Source: JALNZU01 sp964463695 (GTDB lineage: Bacteria; Bacteroidota; Bacteroidia; Bacteroidales; F082). From it: a stretch of 64,000 bases of DNA. This document shows, in pieces, positions 1-9,825 of the stretch. The notes below the pieces were generated by a model. The model saw only the letters and a list, made by a program, of their open reading frames with translations. It ran no database searches and was not told the origin of the DNA. Each line of letters starts with the position of its first letter. Positions within the stretch are counted from its first letter, which is position 1. The DNA lies in NCBI GenBank assembly GCA_964463695.1, contig CAYXCZ010000014.1:1-64000 (forward strand), given 5' to 3'. Made by a program: the position numbers and the translations under genes.

Positions 1-212
1 AAATAGGGAATGATTGTTAAACATCTGTTTTACATCACTTTATCTTATTATGAAAAATCCTCTAAATAAAAATAAAGACATGTATATTCTATTAATTCTT
101 TGGTGTAAAACGCAAAAATTGTGCTTGTTTTGATAAATTTTTTCAAAATTTGTAATAGAAACCAGATTTACACAATAACAATTACTAACACAAAAACACT
201 ATTTTTGCTGCG
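1..212. other. AT-rich intergenic leader
   Basis: This stretch precedes the first complete gene. It is AT-rich with no convincing coding frame and no hairpin followed by a T-run. A TATTTTTG at 200-207 resembles a Bacteroidota -7 box but lies only 5 bases before the ATG at 213 and has no TTTG at the right distance, so I do not call a promoter. Confidence 0.5.
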
Positions 213-1115
213 ATGAAACAACAACGAAAAGCCGTACTTTTTGCTTTACTCGCAGTGGCTTTTTGGTCGACGATGAGTTCTGCATTCAAAATCACTCTCA
301 GATATATTGCCTATGATCAGTTGCTTTTTTGGGCTGCACTTTTCGCAGTTGCAATTTTAGCAGCAATAGTCTTCATAAGAACTGATTACAGGCTTCTTTT
401 CAACCAAACTAAAAGCGATATTCTTCGTTCTGCGTTACTCGGTTTTCTAAATCCATTTGCTTATTACCTCGTCCTTTTTAAAGCTTATGACTTGTTACAA
501 GCACAGGAAGCAGGAGTTCTTAATTATAGCTGGCCTGTTGTATTAGTGATTTTGTCAGTACCAATATTAGGTCAACATATTGGTTTGAAAGGTTTTATAG
601 CAATTCTTATAAGCTTTTCAGGTCTGCTTGTAATCAGCACTAAAGGAAATCCAATGGATCTTAACTTTTCTAATCCCTTAGGTGTATTTTTGGCTGTTGG
701 AAGTGCTTTTCTTTGGGCTCTTTATTGGATAATAAATCTTAGGGATAAGCGGGAAGAGCAGTTAAAAATATTTATGAACATGATTTTTGGAGGTGCTTAC
801 ATTACCGCCTATTTAATTCTTTTCTCAGAAATAAATCCACCTTCTTTGCCTGCGCTGACTGGAGCAGCTTATATCGGGATTTTTGAGATGGGGATTACTT
901 TTGTGTTCTGGTTGCTCGCTTTAAAAAATGCTACAAATACAGCTAAAGTGAGTAATTTGATTTTTTTATCCCCTTTTATTGCCTTGTTTTTCATTCATTT
1001 TTTTGTTGGAGAGCCCATTTTACCAAGTACTATTGTTGGTTTATTCCTTATCGTAACAGGAATTTTACTTCAACAATTTCGCTTTACTTTTATTAAAAAT
1101 ATTTTTTCAAAATGA
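213..1115 (+). CDS. EamA/DMT-family permease
   Basis: Inner-membrane permease of the drug/metabolite transporter superfamily. The 300-residue chain is almost entirely hydrophobic, with about ten predicted membrane helices in two EamA-type halves. The first half contains a short PVVLVIL helix near residue 110; the second begins around residue 155 (LGVFLAVGSAFLWALYWI), and each half opens with the small-residue/Trp pattern typical of EamA repeats. Length is normal for the family. The ATG at 213 gives a complete first helix. The stop overlaps the start of the next gene by 4 bases (ATGA), so the two are probably co-translated. The substrate cannot be told from sequence; relatives move amino acids, nucleotides or sugars. 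Family is secure, specificity unknown. Confidence 0.85.
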   Translation: MKQQRKAVLFALLAVAFWSTMSSAFKITLRYIAYDQLLFWAALFAVAILAAIVFIRTDYRLLFNQTKSDILRSALLGFLNPFAYYLVLFKAYDLLQAQEAGVLNYSWPVVLVILSVPILGQHIGLKGFIAILISFSGLLVISTKGNPMDLNFSNPLGVFLAVGSAFLWALYWIINLRDKREEQLKIFMNMIFGGAYITAYLILFSEINPPSLPALTGAAYIGIFEMGITFVFWLLALKNATNTAKVSNLIFLSPFIALFFIHFFVGEPILPSTIVGLFLIVTGILLQQFRFTFIKNIFSK

Positions 1116-1930
1116 TTCCTACAATTGATTATCAATTAATTACATTTTCAGTTATTGATATTGCACAAGAGGCTGCAACTTTTATACGTGAACAAAGTGG
1201 CAAATTTAAACGCAGTGATATCATTATAAAGGGCCTTCATGATATGGTTTCATATGTTGATAAACAATCTGAGGAGATGATTATCAAAGGGTTAAAGAAT
1301 ATTTTACCTCAGGCAGGATTCATTGCCGAGGAAAGTGGAAATGCAATTGCAGAGACGTTTAACTGGATCATTGACCCACTTGACGGTACAACAAATTTTG
1401 TGCATGGAATACCCCTATTTAGCATTAGTATTGCTCTAAAAGAAGAAAATTCAATTGTATCAGCAGTAGTTTTGGAAGTGAATAGCCGGGAATGTTTTTA
1501 CGCATGGAAAGACGGTCCTGCTTTTTGTAATGGATTGGAAATCAAGGTTAGTACAACTAAAAAAATATCTCAAAGTCTTATTGCAACCGGATTTCCATAC
1601 TCTGACTTTTCACGAATGATACCCTATATGCAGGTTTTTGATTTGCTGATGAGAGAAAGCAGAGGCATTCGACGACTGGGATCGGCTGCTTTGGACCTCG
1701 CTTATGTTGCTTGCGGAAGATTTGAAGTTTTTTACGAATATGGCTTGCACCCATGGGACGTTGCAGCCGGAGTTTTAATTGTTGAACGTGCAGGAGGTAA
1801 ATTAAGCGGATTTGACGGCTCTGACGAAGTGATATTTGGAAAAGACATCCTTGCCAGCAATGGCAATGTTCATGATGAAATGCTGGCAATCACGAAGGAG
1901 TGTTTTGAAAACAAAGAGGAAACGGATTAA
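1112..1930 (+). CDS. Inositol monophosphatase family protein (SuhB/CysQ-like)
   Basis: Mg2+-dependent cytoplasmic phosphatase of the IMPase/FBPase superfamily, 272 residues, the usual length. Family metal-site motifs are visible in order: EESG near residue 74, IIDPLDGTTNF near residue 92, and HPWDVAAGVLIVERAGG near residue 215. The first gives the metal-binding Glu, the second two metal-binding Asp residues, the third the Asp beside the substrate. Known substrates include inositol phosphates, 3'-phosphoadenosine 5'-phosphate and other sugar phosphates; sequence alone does not decide between them. It overlaps the upstream transporter gene by 4 bases. It converges with the helicase gene across only 30 bases, in which I see no clear terminator. 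Confidence 0.9.
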   Translation: MIPTIDYQLITFSVIDIAQEAATFIREQSGKFKRSDIIIKGLHDMVSYVDKQSEEMIIKGLKNILPQAGFIAEESGNAIAETFNWIIDPLDGTTNFVHGIPLFSISIALKEENSIVSAVVLEVNSRECFYAWKDGPAFCNGLEIKVSTTKKISQSLIATGFPYSDFSRMIPYMQVFDLLMRESRGIRRLGSAALDLAYVACGRFEVFYEYGLHPWDVAAGVLIVERAGGKLSGFDGSDEVIFGKDILASNGNVHDEMLAITKECFENKEETD

Positions 1931-1960
1931 ATCCAACAATAATACTGAAACTTATATTCC

Positions 1961-3217
1961 TTACCTGCTATCGTTTCTACGTTGAGAATTATTACCTCCT
2001 CTTGATGGTTTCCTGCCATAGGACTTCCCTCCTCTTCTGGGTTTATGGCTACTCTTATTCCTTTCATAGTTTTCCAATGACGGGCCCTCGCCTAAATGCA
2101 ACGGAAGCAACAATTTTCTTACTGGAGAGCCGATAAACTCTTCAATTCTTCGAAACTTACCCATTTCTTTTTCGTTGATAAAAGTAAGAGCAACTCCACT
2201 TTTTTCAGCTCTTGCAGTTCGGCCCACCCGATGCACATAATCCTCAGCATCACCTGGCACGTTGTAGTTGATAACCAGACTAATATCATCCACATCAATG
2301 CCTCTGGAAACGATATCAGTCGCAACCAGAATTTGTAAATTTCTGCTTCTGAAGCGATTCATTACCTCTGCCCGCTGATCCTGTTCCAAATCGGAATGAA
2401 TAGCACTGACATTGAACTTTTTTCTTTTCAGAATTGACTCAACTTCCTTGACACCAACTTTTGTTGATGCGAAGATTAAAACAAGCGGCAAGTCTTTACC
2501 ATCAATGAGACTTTCAATCAAAGCAATTTTTTGATTGTCATAAACAAGATAAGCTGCTTGCAACACATTTTCGGCTGGTTTGGAAACAGCAAGGTTGATT
2601 TGTTTTGGTGCAATTAAAATACGATCAGTAAGTTTACGAATAGAATCCGGCATCGTTGCTGAAAAAAGGAGTGTCTGTCTTTTTACAGGTAAATTACTCA
2701 GTATCTTCATGATATCAGGTAAAAAACCCATATCCAGCATCCGGTCAGCTTCGTCCAAAATCAAATACTTTAAATTTGAGAAATCGACATATCCCAAATT
2801 AAGATGTGAAATCAACCTTCCAGGGGTTGCAACAATTACCTGAGCTCCTTGCTGAAGTGCCTTTTTTTCCTGATCGAAACCTGCACCGGTTCCTCCACCA
2901 TAAACAGCTATGGAACTCGTGTTCGCGAAATAAGAAAAACCTTGCAATTGCTGGTCAATCTGAATAGCTAACTCACGTGTTGGCGCAATTATCAACGCCT
3001 GAATGGTATCATCGTGATCCTGTGTTAACAATTTATGTATTAATGGCAACAAAAAAGCGGCTGTTTTACCAGTACCGGTTTGAGCACAAGCGATTAGATC
3101 ATGTCCTCCTAAAATAATCGGGATCGCTTCCTCCTGTATCGGACTAGGCTTCTCATATCCCATCGCCTCAACACCTTCCATCACTGGTGCGGCCAGATTA
3201 AAGTCTGTAAATATCAA
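1961..3217 (-). CDS. DEAD-box ATP-dependent RNA helicase (RhlE-like)
   Basis: Cytoplasmic RNA helicase of the DEAD-box family, expected to remodel RNA or ribosome-assembly intermediates using ATP. All core motifs are present: the Q motif (GYEKPSPIQ) near residue 20, AQTGTGKT near 44, PTRELA, TPGR, DEAD near 155, SAT near 186, then HRVGRTAR in the second RecA domain near 332. The tail after about residue 375 is basic and rich in Gly, Arg, Ser and Asn, as in RhlE-type proteins. The start appears to be TTG at 3217: an in-frame TAA lies 15 bases upstream with no ATG between, and the sequence from TTG begins just before the expected Q-motif region. A TATCTTTG box sits on the minus strand at 3238-3245. 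Confidence 0.93.
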   Translation of the reverse strand: MIFTDFNLAAPVMEGVEAMGYEKPSPIQEEAIPIILGGHDLIACAQTGTGKTAAFLLPLIHKLLTQDHDDTIQALIIAPTRELAIQIDQQLQGFSYFANTSSIAVYGGGTGAGFDQEKKALQQGAQVIVATPGRLISHLNLGYVDFSNLKYLILDEADRMLDMGFLPDIMKILSNLPVKRQTLLFSATMPDSIRKLTDRILIAPKQINLAVSKPAENVLQAAYLVYDNQKIALIESLIDGKDLPLVLIFASTKVGVKEVESILKRKKFNVSAIHSDLEQDQRAEVMNRFRSRNLQILVATDIVSRGIDVDDISLVINYNVPGDAEDYVHRVGRTARAEKSGVALTFINEKEMGKFRRIEEFIGSPVRKLLLPLHLGEGPSLENYERNKSSHKPRRGGKSYGRKPSRGGNNSQRRNDSR

Positions 3218-3237
3218 TGATTCAATTTTTTATTCTA

Positions 3238-3245
3238 CAAAGATA
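3238..3245 (-). promoter_or_regulatory. Possible -7 box for the DEAD-box helicase gene
   Basis: The minus strand reads TATCTTTG, an exact match to the Bacteroidota -7 consensus TAnnTTTG, 20 bases before the TTG start. No TTTG lies at the expected -33 distance, so this is a partial match. Confidence 0.4.
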
Positions 3246-3393
3246 GTTTTATTTCGTTTATAATTTTTTGTCCGGCTGATACGCAACTGAAGAATCAGAT
3301 TATCTGATAAAATATTACTAACAGTATAAATATTTTATAAGCAACTGATATTTAAACTCTTAAATATTAAACCCAATTATCTTCAATTTAATA

Positions 3394-6189
3394 TTAAAAA
3401 CCTGTTTTTTTACCTTTATCAATAGCAGGAACACCAGCTTTCATCCATTCCGGACAGGACGCTCCTTTTAAATAATAGTCAAAAAACTGTTGCATTCGCT
3501 TCGTAAGATCCATTGAATCAGCTCTTCGTGTCAAATTATGAGGGGCGTTATTATAAACAAGCATCCATACCGGCTTGTCGAGTCTGCGTAAAGCATTAAA
3601 AAATTCAATTCCCTGATACCAGGGCACGGCTCCATCGTTATCATTCGACATGATTAACAAAGGCGTTTCAATACGATCAGCATAAAACAAAGGTGAATTC
3701 TCGATATAAGCCTGCTGATTTTCCCATAAACTGGCACCGATTCGGCTCTGTCCTTCTTCATATTGAAATGCTCTTACCATTCCGCTCTCCCAACGAATAC
3801 CTCCATAAGCACTTGTCATATTGCTCACTGGAGCTCCTGCCATTGCTGCTTTGAATAAATTCGTTCGTGTAACCAGCCAGGCTGTTTGGTATCCTCCCCA
3901 GCTTTGTCCTTGCAAGCCCATTCGGGTTGCATCGATTTGCCTAGTCCTTTCAAGCATACTTTGCGTTCCACTGATAATGGCATCGTAAGCACTTTGTCCG
4001 GGAAGCGGTGAACGGTACTTAATATCGGGCGTGAAAACAAAATAACCCCGACTCGTGTAGTCACTTATGTTAATAGTTGATCTTGAAGGCCTTGGGATTA
4101 TATGGCGATATAAATCTTCGCTGTGCGTCTCATAAAAATAAACTATCATTGGATAAGTACTGTCGCTCGAAAAATTGGCAGGGTAATATAGAAGTCCCTC
4201 CAAAGAATCTCCATTAAAAGAAATCCAATCAACAAGCTTCACATCACCCCAACAATAGGATTTTTGTTGAGGATTGGCAAGGCTAATTTGATTGGTATTG
4301 ACAAAATGATCGTGTGTTAAATGCAGGTCAGGGTATTGTTGGTATGTTTCTTTGCGAAAAGTAAAAGTGTCAGTCTTTTTTGCTTTTGCTAAGCCTGACA
4401 TTCGGGCGGGCTCATTCACCAACATTTTAGAAATACCACTTTTCAAATCTAAGACAGCAAAACCTGAAGACTTCAATTCATGGTTGTATGCACTAAGATA
4501 TAACTGTTCAGGCAGATAAAACGCCTCCCGATCAAGGTTCAGGTAGCGAAATGAAACATCCTTACCCTCAGGTAATTGCGTCATCTGAACTGCATTTTTT
4601 TTGCAAGTAATATCGAGTTTCCATAAATGATTCCGACTGTAAACAACCGCCTCGTCCTCATTAATCCAACCTGCAAAACCATATGGACCAGCTTCATTTG
4701 GAACGTCATTTTCCAGACTATAGAACACATCAAGGGAATTATTTGTAATTTTTGATCGATTTAAATCCTTGATATTCAAACTATACCAGGAGCTGTCAGC
4801 AAGACTATAGTATAAAAGATAATCAGCAGAAGGCGATAAACTGAAAAAAGAAGAGAACTTCTCAATCAACAACTTTTTTTGTCCTGTTTTCCGGTCAACT
4901 ATGTAAATATCGTTATAGCGTGCCTGCTCCCAACTTGAAAATTTCTCATATGGAACAGGGTCAAGTCCTATAAGAAATTTTCGATGCAATTTTTGATCCA
5001 GGCGTACATCAAAATACTGATTATCTGATAATTGAATAAACAGACCATTATCTGGATAATAGACAGCAGTTTGTGATCTTTTGCGGTCTTTCTCCAATTC
5101 TTTCAATTGCTGTGGTTGAAGTCGGCCATCCATCCAATTCCAAATATCAAGGCTTACCTTTTCATCGGCTGTAAGTGTATCTTTTGAGCGATACTCAGGT
5201 TTGGGTGCAAGCCCAAAATAAAGTGCTGTACCATCCTCTGAAAACTGAGGTTTGAAGTTTTCACTTACAGATAAGCTTGCTGGAAAAAATGAAGAAACAG
5301 TATCCAAAATAATAGTTGCAATATCATCTTTACGATTCATAAATGCCATCTGATATACTTTCCTACTGCTCGTATCTGAGGTAAAAAGAAATGCAAGTTG
5401 TTGACCCTGTGAATCAAATACCGGCTGTGAAGCTTGTCCAGCAGTTGAAAAGACAACAAAATGATTCTTTGGTTCATTACTATAACGCATTACATAAGTT
5501 GAATCAATTGAATCACCCTTTTGCTCTATCCACAAAAGACCATTATTGTAATCAGAAAGCGCAAATGATGCAACTTTTTCAAATGAAGATACTTGAAGGT
5601 TATCTAGGTCAACTACTTTAAAATGAGCCGTTGTCGATTTCTTTTTTGCAGGTTTTTTCTTATCTGCTTTCTTACTCTTTGTGGTATCAGATACTGTTGT
5701 ATCCTTTGGTGGCTGATAGTTTTCCTCATGCAGAATTGCTAAAAGTGTTCCTACTTCACCAGCTGATTTATACTCTTTTACATCAGCAAATTTTAAAGTT
5801 GTGTCCTCAATAAAGAACCTGACTCCTAACGAATCCTTCAATAATTTTTCCTTTTTAATTCCAGCCAGCTGCTGCTTACGAAGGCTATCGTAAGGAGGTT
5901 TTATTTTATAAATCAAACCTTTTCCATCTGGGAAAAAGTCAGCATCATATCCTCTTGAAATAGTATCATAACGTTTGCTCTCAATAGAAAAAAGCAAGAG
6001 TTTGCCATCACCAACCTGAGGATTCCAAATCCAGCAAACATGTTTTCCATCATCAGACATTTTAATGCCTGAAATATCCTTCCAATCATCATATACATTA
6101 TAATTCAATGGTTTACATTCTTGTGATTGCAACATTTGGCTTGTCACCATTGCAACAAAAAACAATAAAATCCAATTTCTATACTTCAT
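3394..6189 (-). CDS. Secreted S9 family (prolyl-oligopeptidase-type) peptidase
   Basis: Exported serine peptidase of family S9, 931 residues. An N-terminal signal peptide (about residues 1-20) is followed by a long beta-propeller-like region and a C-terminal alpha/beta-hydrolase domain. The likely triad is Ser763 in GQSWGG, Asp852 in NDNDGAVPW and His884 in APHNL. Related enzymes act as dipeptidyl or oligopeptidyl peptidases in the periplasm or outside the cell. A strongly lysine-rich stretch near residues 170-185 lies inside the propeller region and looks like a lineage-specific insertion. The gene is divergent from the glycogen operon and appears monocistronic. A TAAATTTG box on the minus strand at 6221-6228 may be its -7 element, without a good -33 partner. 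Confidence 0.92.
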   Translation of the reverse strand: MKYRNWILLFFVAMVTSQMLQSQECKPLNYNVYDDWKDISGIKMSDDGKHVCWIWNPQVGDGKLLLFSIESKRYDTISRGYDADFFPDGKGLIYKIKPPYDSLRKQQLAGIKKEKLLKDSLGVRFFIEDTTLKFADVKEYKSAGEVGTLLAILHEENYQPPKDTTVSDTTKSKKADKKKPAKKKSTTAHFKVVDLDNLQVSSFEKVASFALSDYNNGLLWIEQKGDSIDSTYVMRYSNEPKNHFVVFSTAGQASQPVFDSQGQQLAFLFTSDTSSRKVYQMAFMNRKDDIATIILDTVSSFFPASLSVSENFKPQFSEDGTALYFGLAPKPEYRSKDTLTADEKVSLDIWNWMDGRLQPQQLKELEKDRKRSQTAVYYPDNGLFIQLSDNQYFDVRLDQKLHRKFLIGLDPVPYEKFSSWEQARYNDIYIVDRKTGQKKLLIEKFSSFFSLSPSADYLLYYSLADSSWYSLNIKDLNRSKITNNSLDVFYSLENDVPNEAGPYGFAGWINEDEAVVYSRNHLWKLDITCKKNAVQMTQLPEGKDVSFRYLNLDREAFYLPEQLYLSAYNHELKSSGFAVLDLKSGISKMLVNEPARMSGLAKAKKTDTFTFRKETYQQYPDLHLTHDHFVNTNQISLANPQQKSYCWGDVKLVDWISFNGDSLEGLLYYPANFSSDSTYPMIVYFYETHSEDLYRHIIPRPSRSTINISDYTSRGYFVFTPDIKYRSPLPGQSAYDAIISGTQSMLERTRQIDATRMGLQGQSWGGYQTAWLVTRTNLFKAAMAGAPVSNMTSAYGGIRWESGMVRAFQYEEGQSRIGASLWENQQAYIENSPLFYADRIETPLLIMSNDNDGAVPWYQGIEFFNALRRLDKPVWMLVYNNAPHNLTRRADSMDLTKRMQQFFDYYLKGASCPEWMKAGVPAIDKGKKTGF

Positions 6190-6513
6190 TTTTATGATTT
6201 TAAATGATCAATTAGAATGTCAAATTTAAGTTTTATATCCTTTTCTCGAATTAACTATTTTCAAAAACATTACGTAAAAATGGAACATTACTATTGATTT
6301 CGTGATGTAAATTAAAGTTTAATACAAGATATCCGGTTTTCTATACTTTCATTTAAACCATAATGACAGTTAAAAAGGACGTATGATTTGAAATAAACAA
6401 AGTTTAACAGTCCTTTTTTAAGCAAAATCAAAACTTCGCTTTGATTAATAATCATTTATCTCTACTTTTGTCATGCAATCCTATTGAAGGCAAAAAATAG
6501 CAATTATCTCATT
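6190..6513. other. Divergent intergenic region, S9 peptidase / glycogen operon
   Basis: This 324-base AT-rich region lies between two divergent genes. It holds the glycogen-operon promoter at 6440-6470 and a minus-strand TAAATTTG at 6221-6228. An inverted repeat AAAAAGGAC (from 6372) pairs with GTCCTTTTT (from 6410), but its 29-base loop makes it a doubtful terminator. No coding frame is convincing. Confidence 0.5.
6440..6470 (+). promoter_or_regulatory. Bacteroidota-type promoter of the glycogen operon
   Basis: TTTG at 6440-6443, exactly 19 bases, then TACTTTTG at 6463-6470: a full match to the -33/-7 consensus of the main Bacteroidota sigma factor. Transcription would start near 6477, giving a leader of about 37 bases to the ATG at 6514. 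Confidence 0.8.
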
Positions 6514-8457
6514 ATGAGTTACATATCATTTACCAAAATTCAGCTTATTAATCTGGAGTTTGCACTTTCTCACGAATTGGTACGATCCAACCGTTCAGGT
6601 GCGTATTCAAGTACAACAATTGCAAGTTGTAACACCCGAAAATACCATGGATTATTGGTTGTTCCTCAGCCCTGGCTCGATCACAATAACCATGTTTTAT
6701 TATCCTCGTTGGATGAAACCATCATTCAACATGAAGAGGAGTTTAATTTTGGTGTTCGGATGTACCCTAATGGAACCTATAATCCAAAGGGTCATAAATA
6801 CTTACGTGAATTTACAGCTGAACCAATACCAAAAATCACTTACAGGGTTGGCGGAGTGGTTTTAAGCAAAGAATTGCTTTTTGCCGAAAGTGAATCACGG
6901 GTTCTTATCCGCTACACACTTGAAGATGCTCATTCAAAAACGACACTTCGTTTAAAACCATTTTTGGCATTTAGAAATGTTCATCAGTTGACGCGTGCAA
7001 ATATCGGAGCCAACACTAAATACGAACCCACTTCCAATGGTGTTTCTTGGCAGATGTATCATGGCTATTCAAGGTTGTATTTTCAAACTTCTGCTAAAAA
7101 CGAATACACTCACATTCCTGATTGGTATTTCAATATTGAGTATCTGCGAGAAAAAGAGGCAGGACTTCCCTTTCAGGAAGATCTCTTTGCTCCAGGCTTT
7201 TTCGATATAGAAATTAAAAAAGGTGAAAGTATTATTGTCGCAGCTGGTATTGATGAAGTTAAGGCTGATACACTAAAACGTGCTTTTGCAGCAGAGCTTA
7301 AAAAACGTACACCCCGCAACAACTATAAAAACTGTCTGATTAACGCAGCCGAGCAATTTTTAGTGAAATCAAAACATAAAACTGAATTGATGGCAGGTTT
7401 TCCCTGGTTTGGCACTTGGGGGCGCGACACCTTTATTGCTTTACCAGGTGTTACATTGAGTCGTGGGGATGAGACTAATTTCAAAAATGTGCTCGAAACA
7501 ATGATTAGCACTATGAAAGGGCCTTTATTTCCAAATATTGGCAGAGACAATAAACCCGACTACGCTGCTGTTGATGCTCCATTGTGGTTTTTCTGGTGTC
7601 TACAAGAATACGCTGCTTTTAAAAATGACAACACCGAAATTTGGAAGAAGTACAAAAAAACAATTGTGACCATTTTAGAAGGTTACCGCAATGGTACTGA
7701 TTACAATATATATATGAATGAAGATGGTCTCATTTCAGCTGGCGGTCAGGGTATGGCTCTCACTTGGATGGATGTCTTCAATAACAGCAAACCTGTAACA
7801 CCTCGTTCTGGCTACGCTGTGGAAGTGAATGCACTGTGGTATAATGCTGTTTGTTTTTCACTCGATATGGCCAAAAATTGTGATGATGCTGCATTCATTC
7901 GTGATTGGGAGTGGTTACCTGAAAGATTTAGATCTTCTTTTGCTGCCATGTTTACACAGCCAGGAAAATCATATCTGGCCGATTATGTTTATGAAAACAC
8001 AACCGATTGGACCATAAGACCCAATATGCTCCTCGCCGTTTCATTACCTTATTCTCCTGTAAATGAAGAGGTCCAGAACTCGGTTTTAAAAAAAATCAAA
8101 TCTGACCTACTTACGGAAAGAGGATTAAGATCACTTACACCCACGCACGTAAATTACAAGGGAGTTTATGCAGGAAATGAGCATGAACGCCATATGGCTT
8201 ATCATCAGGGCACAGTTTTCCCCTGGTTGCTATCGCATTTCAGCAGAGCGTGGGTTCGTTTAAATGGAAAATCAGGTTTGTCATTGGTTGAAGATTTGTA
8301 TGCCAATTTTGAACCAACTTTATTTGATGCCGGCTTAGGGACTGTCTCAGAAATTTACGATGGCGATCCTCCTCATGAAGCGCGGGGAGCCATATCGCAA
8401 GCCTGGAGCGTGGCAGCACTTATTCAGATGAAGGAATTAATTGACAAAACAAAATAG
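6514..8457 (+). CDS. Glycogen debranching enzyme (amylo-alpha-1,6-glucosidase)
   Basis: Cytoplasmic enzyme that hydrolyses alpha-1,6 branch points of glycogen. The first third matches the bacterial debranching N-domain (ELVRSNRSGAYSSTTIASCNTRKYHGLLV). The catalytic (alpha/alpha)6 domain follows, with the hallmark FGTWGRDTFIALPG and later a YHQGTVFPWLLSHF segment. About 647 residues is normal for the family. The frame extends to a TTG at 6484, but I prefer the ATG at 6514 (MSYISFTK), which directly precedes the conserved domain and suits the mapped promoter. First gene of the glycogen operon, 28 bases before the GT4 gene. Confidence 0.92.
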   Translation: MSYISFTKIQLINLEFALSHELVRSNRSGAYSSTTIASCNTRKYHGLLVVPQPWLDHNNHVLLSSLDETIIQHEEEFNFGVRMYPNGTYNPKGHKYLREFTAEPIPKITYRVGGVVLSKELLFAESESRVLIRYTLEDAHSKTTLRLKPFLAFRNVHQLTRANIGANTKYEPTSNGVSWQMYHGYSRLYFQTSAKNEYTHIPDWYFNIEYLREKEAGLPFQEDLFAPGFFDIEIKKGESIIVAAGIDEVKADTLKRAFAAELKKRTPRNNYKNCLINAAEQFLVKSKHKTELMAGFPWFGTWGRDTFIALPGVTLSRGDETNFKNVLETMISTMKGPLFPNIGRDNKPDYAAVDAPLWFFWCLQEYAAFKNDNTEIWKKYKKTIVTILEGYRNGTDYNIYMNEDGLISAGGQGMALTWMDVFNNSKPVTPRSGYAVEVNALWYNAVCFSLDMAKNCDDAAFIRDWEWLPERFRSSFAAMFTQPGKSYLADYVYENTTDWTIRPNMLLAVSLPYSPVNEEVQNSVLKKIKSDLLTERGLRSLTPTHVNYKGVYAGNEHERHMAYHQGTVFPWLLSHFSRAWVRLNGKSGLSLVEDLYANFEPTLFDAGLGTVSEIYDGDPPHEARGAISQAWSVAALIQMKELIDKTK

Positions 8458-8485
8458 CTAACATCAACGCATAAAAACTCAGAAA

Positions 8486-9769
8486 ATGAAGGTATTAATG
8501 TTTGGATGGGAGTTCCCTCCACATATCACCGGAGGTCTTGGGACTGCTTGTTTCGGAATGACAAAAGGCTTGGTTAAACATGATGTTGAAATCATTTTTG
8601 TAGTTCCAAAAGCATATGGAGACGAAAGTGAAGAAGCTGTTCGTATTGTCAATGCCAGTGATGTGTCGGTGGATATCGATAAAGAAGAAAGCAAAACTTA
8701 CTGGGAACGTGTTCAGTACATGGAAATTGGCTCAAATATCATTCCATATGTCGGGCCCGAATTGTTTGAGACGCTGCAAGAAGAAGCTCATAGTGTTACT
8801 GAAACTTTCAAAAGCCCGGTATTTAGTCAGAAATATGAATTTTCCGGCAAATACGGCACTAACCTGATGGAAGAAGTTGCCCGATACGCGCTTGTAGGTT
8901 CTGCTATTGCAACTAAAGTTGATTTCGATATAATTCATGCTCACGACTGGCTCACCTATTCTGCGGGTGTTGCTGCAAAAGAAACAACAGGAAAACCACT
9001 TGTGGTGCACATGCATGCCACAGAATTTGACCGTTCCGGTGAAAACATCAACACAGATGTATATGCCATTGAGCGAAGAGGCATGGAAATGGCAGATAAA
9101 GTTATCACTGTAAGTAACTTAACACGAAAAATTGTGATTGAAAAATACGGTATCGACCCAAGAAAGGTTGTTACTGTTCACAATGCTGTGGAACCTGTTG
9201 ATAAATCAGAAATGAACCTTCCTGAGAAACAGGTAAAGGAAAAAGTTGTTACCTTCCTTGGAAGAATTACTTTTCAGAAAGGGCCTGAATATTTTGTTGA
9301 AGCAGCACGAAAAATCCTTCAAAAAGATGATAATGTGCGCTTTGTCATGGCGGGCACAGGTGACTTATTGAATAAAATGGTGCAACGTGTAGCTCAATTA
9401 AGAATTGGTCATAAATTTCACTTCACCGGTTTTTTGAAAGGTGATGATGTGGATAAAATGTTTGCCATGTCAGATGTATTTGTGATGCCATCAATTTCTG
9501 AGCCTTTCGGAATTGTGCCATTGGAGGCAATGCGCTCTAATGTCCCCGTTGTTATTTCAAAACAATCGGGTGTCGCCGAAGTTCTTAAGCATGCTTTGAA
9601 AGTTGACTTCTGGGATGTCGATGGATTAGCTGATGCAATTTACGGACTTTGCCATTATGATGCCTTGTCAAAAACCTTTATAAATCATGGCAAAGAGGAA
9701 GTTGATAATCTCAAATGGGAACATGCGGCCAAACTCATCAAAAAAGTGTATGAATCTGCACTTCAATAA
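8486..9769 (+). CDS. GT4-family glycogen synthase-like glycosyltransferase
   Basis: Cytoplasmic GT-B glycosyltransferase of family GT4, 427 residues. The N-terminal Rossmann domain starts MKVLMFGWEFPPHITGGLG, where the paired glycines contact the donor phosphates. The C-terminal domain carries FLGRITFQKGPEYFVEAA near residue 257 and SEPFGIVPLEAMRSNVPVV near residue 339, the family E(x7)E nucleotide-sugar site. Relatives next to GH57 and debranching genes make alpha-1,4-glucan from a nucleotide glucose, or maltose-1-phosphate in other lineages; the donor here is not proven. It lies between debranching enzyme and amylase genes with 28- and 56-base gaps. Confidence 0.88.
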   Translation: MKVLMFGWEFPPHITGGLGTACFGMTKGLVKHDVEIIFVVPKAYGDESEEAVRIVNASDVSVDIDKEESKTYWERVQYMEIGSNIIPYVGPELFETLQEEAHSVTETFKSPVFSQKYEFSGKYGTNLMEEVARYALVGSAIATKVDFDIIHAHDWLTYSAGVAAKETTGKPLVVHMHATEFDRSGENINTDVYAIERRGMEMADKVITVSNLTRKIVIEKYGIDPRKVVTVHNAVEPVDKSEMNLPEKQVKEKVVTFLGRITFQKGPEYFVEAARKILQKDDNVRFVMAGTGDLLNKMVQRVAQLRIGHKFHFTGFLKGDDVDKMFAMSDVFVMPSISEPFGIVPLEAMRSNVPVVISKQSGVAEVLKHALKVDFWDVDGLADAIYGLCHYDALSKTFINHGKEEVDNLKWEHAAKLIKKVYESALQ

Positions 9770-9825
9770 CTAATTGATTTAAAACGAAATAAATAAAACG
9801 TCAGGACATATAATATACAGAGAAT

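Noticed and set aside
200..207. TATTTTTG before the first gene
   Set aside because: Too close to the ATG and no -33 partner.
6372..6419. AAAAAGGAC/GTCCTTTTT inverted repeat upstream of the glycogen promoter
   Set aside because: A 29-base loop and a position upstream of both divergent genes make a terminator unlikely.
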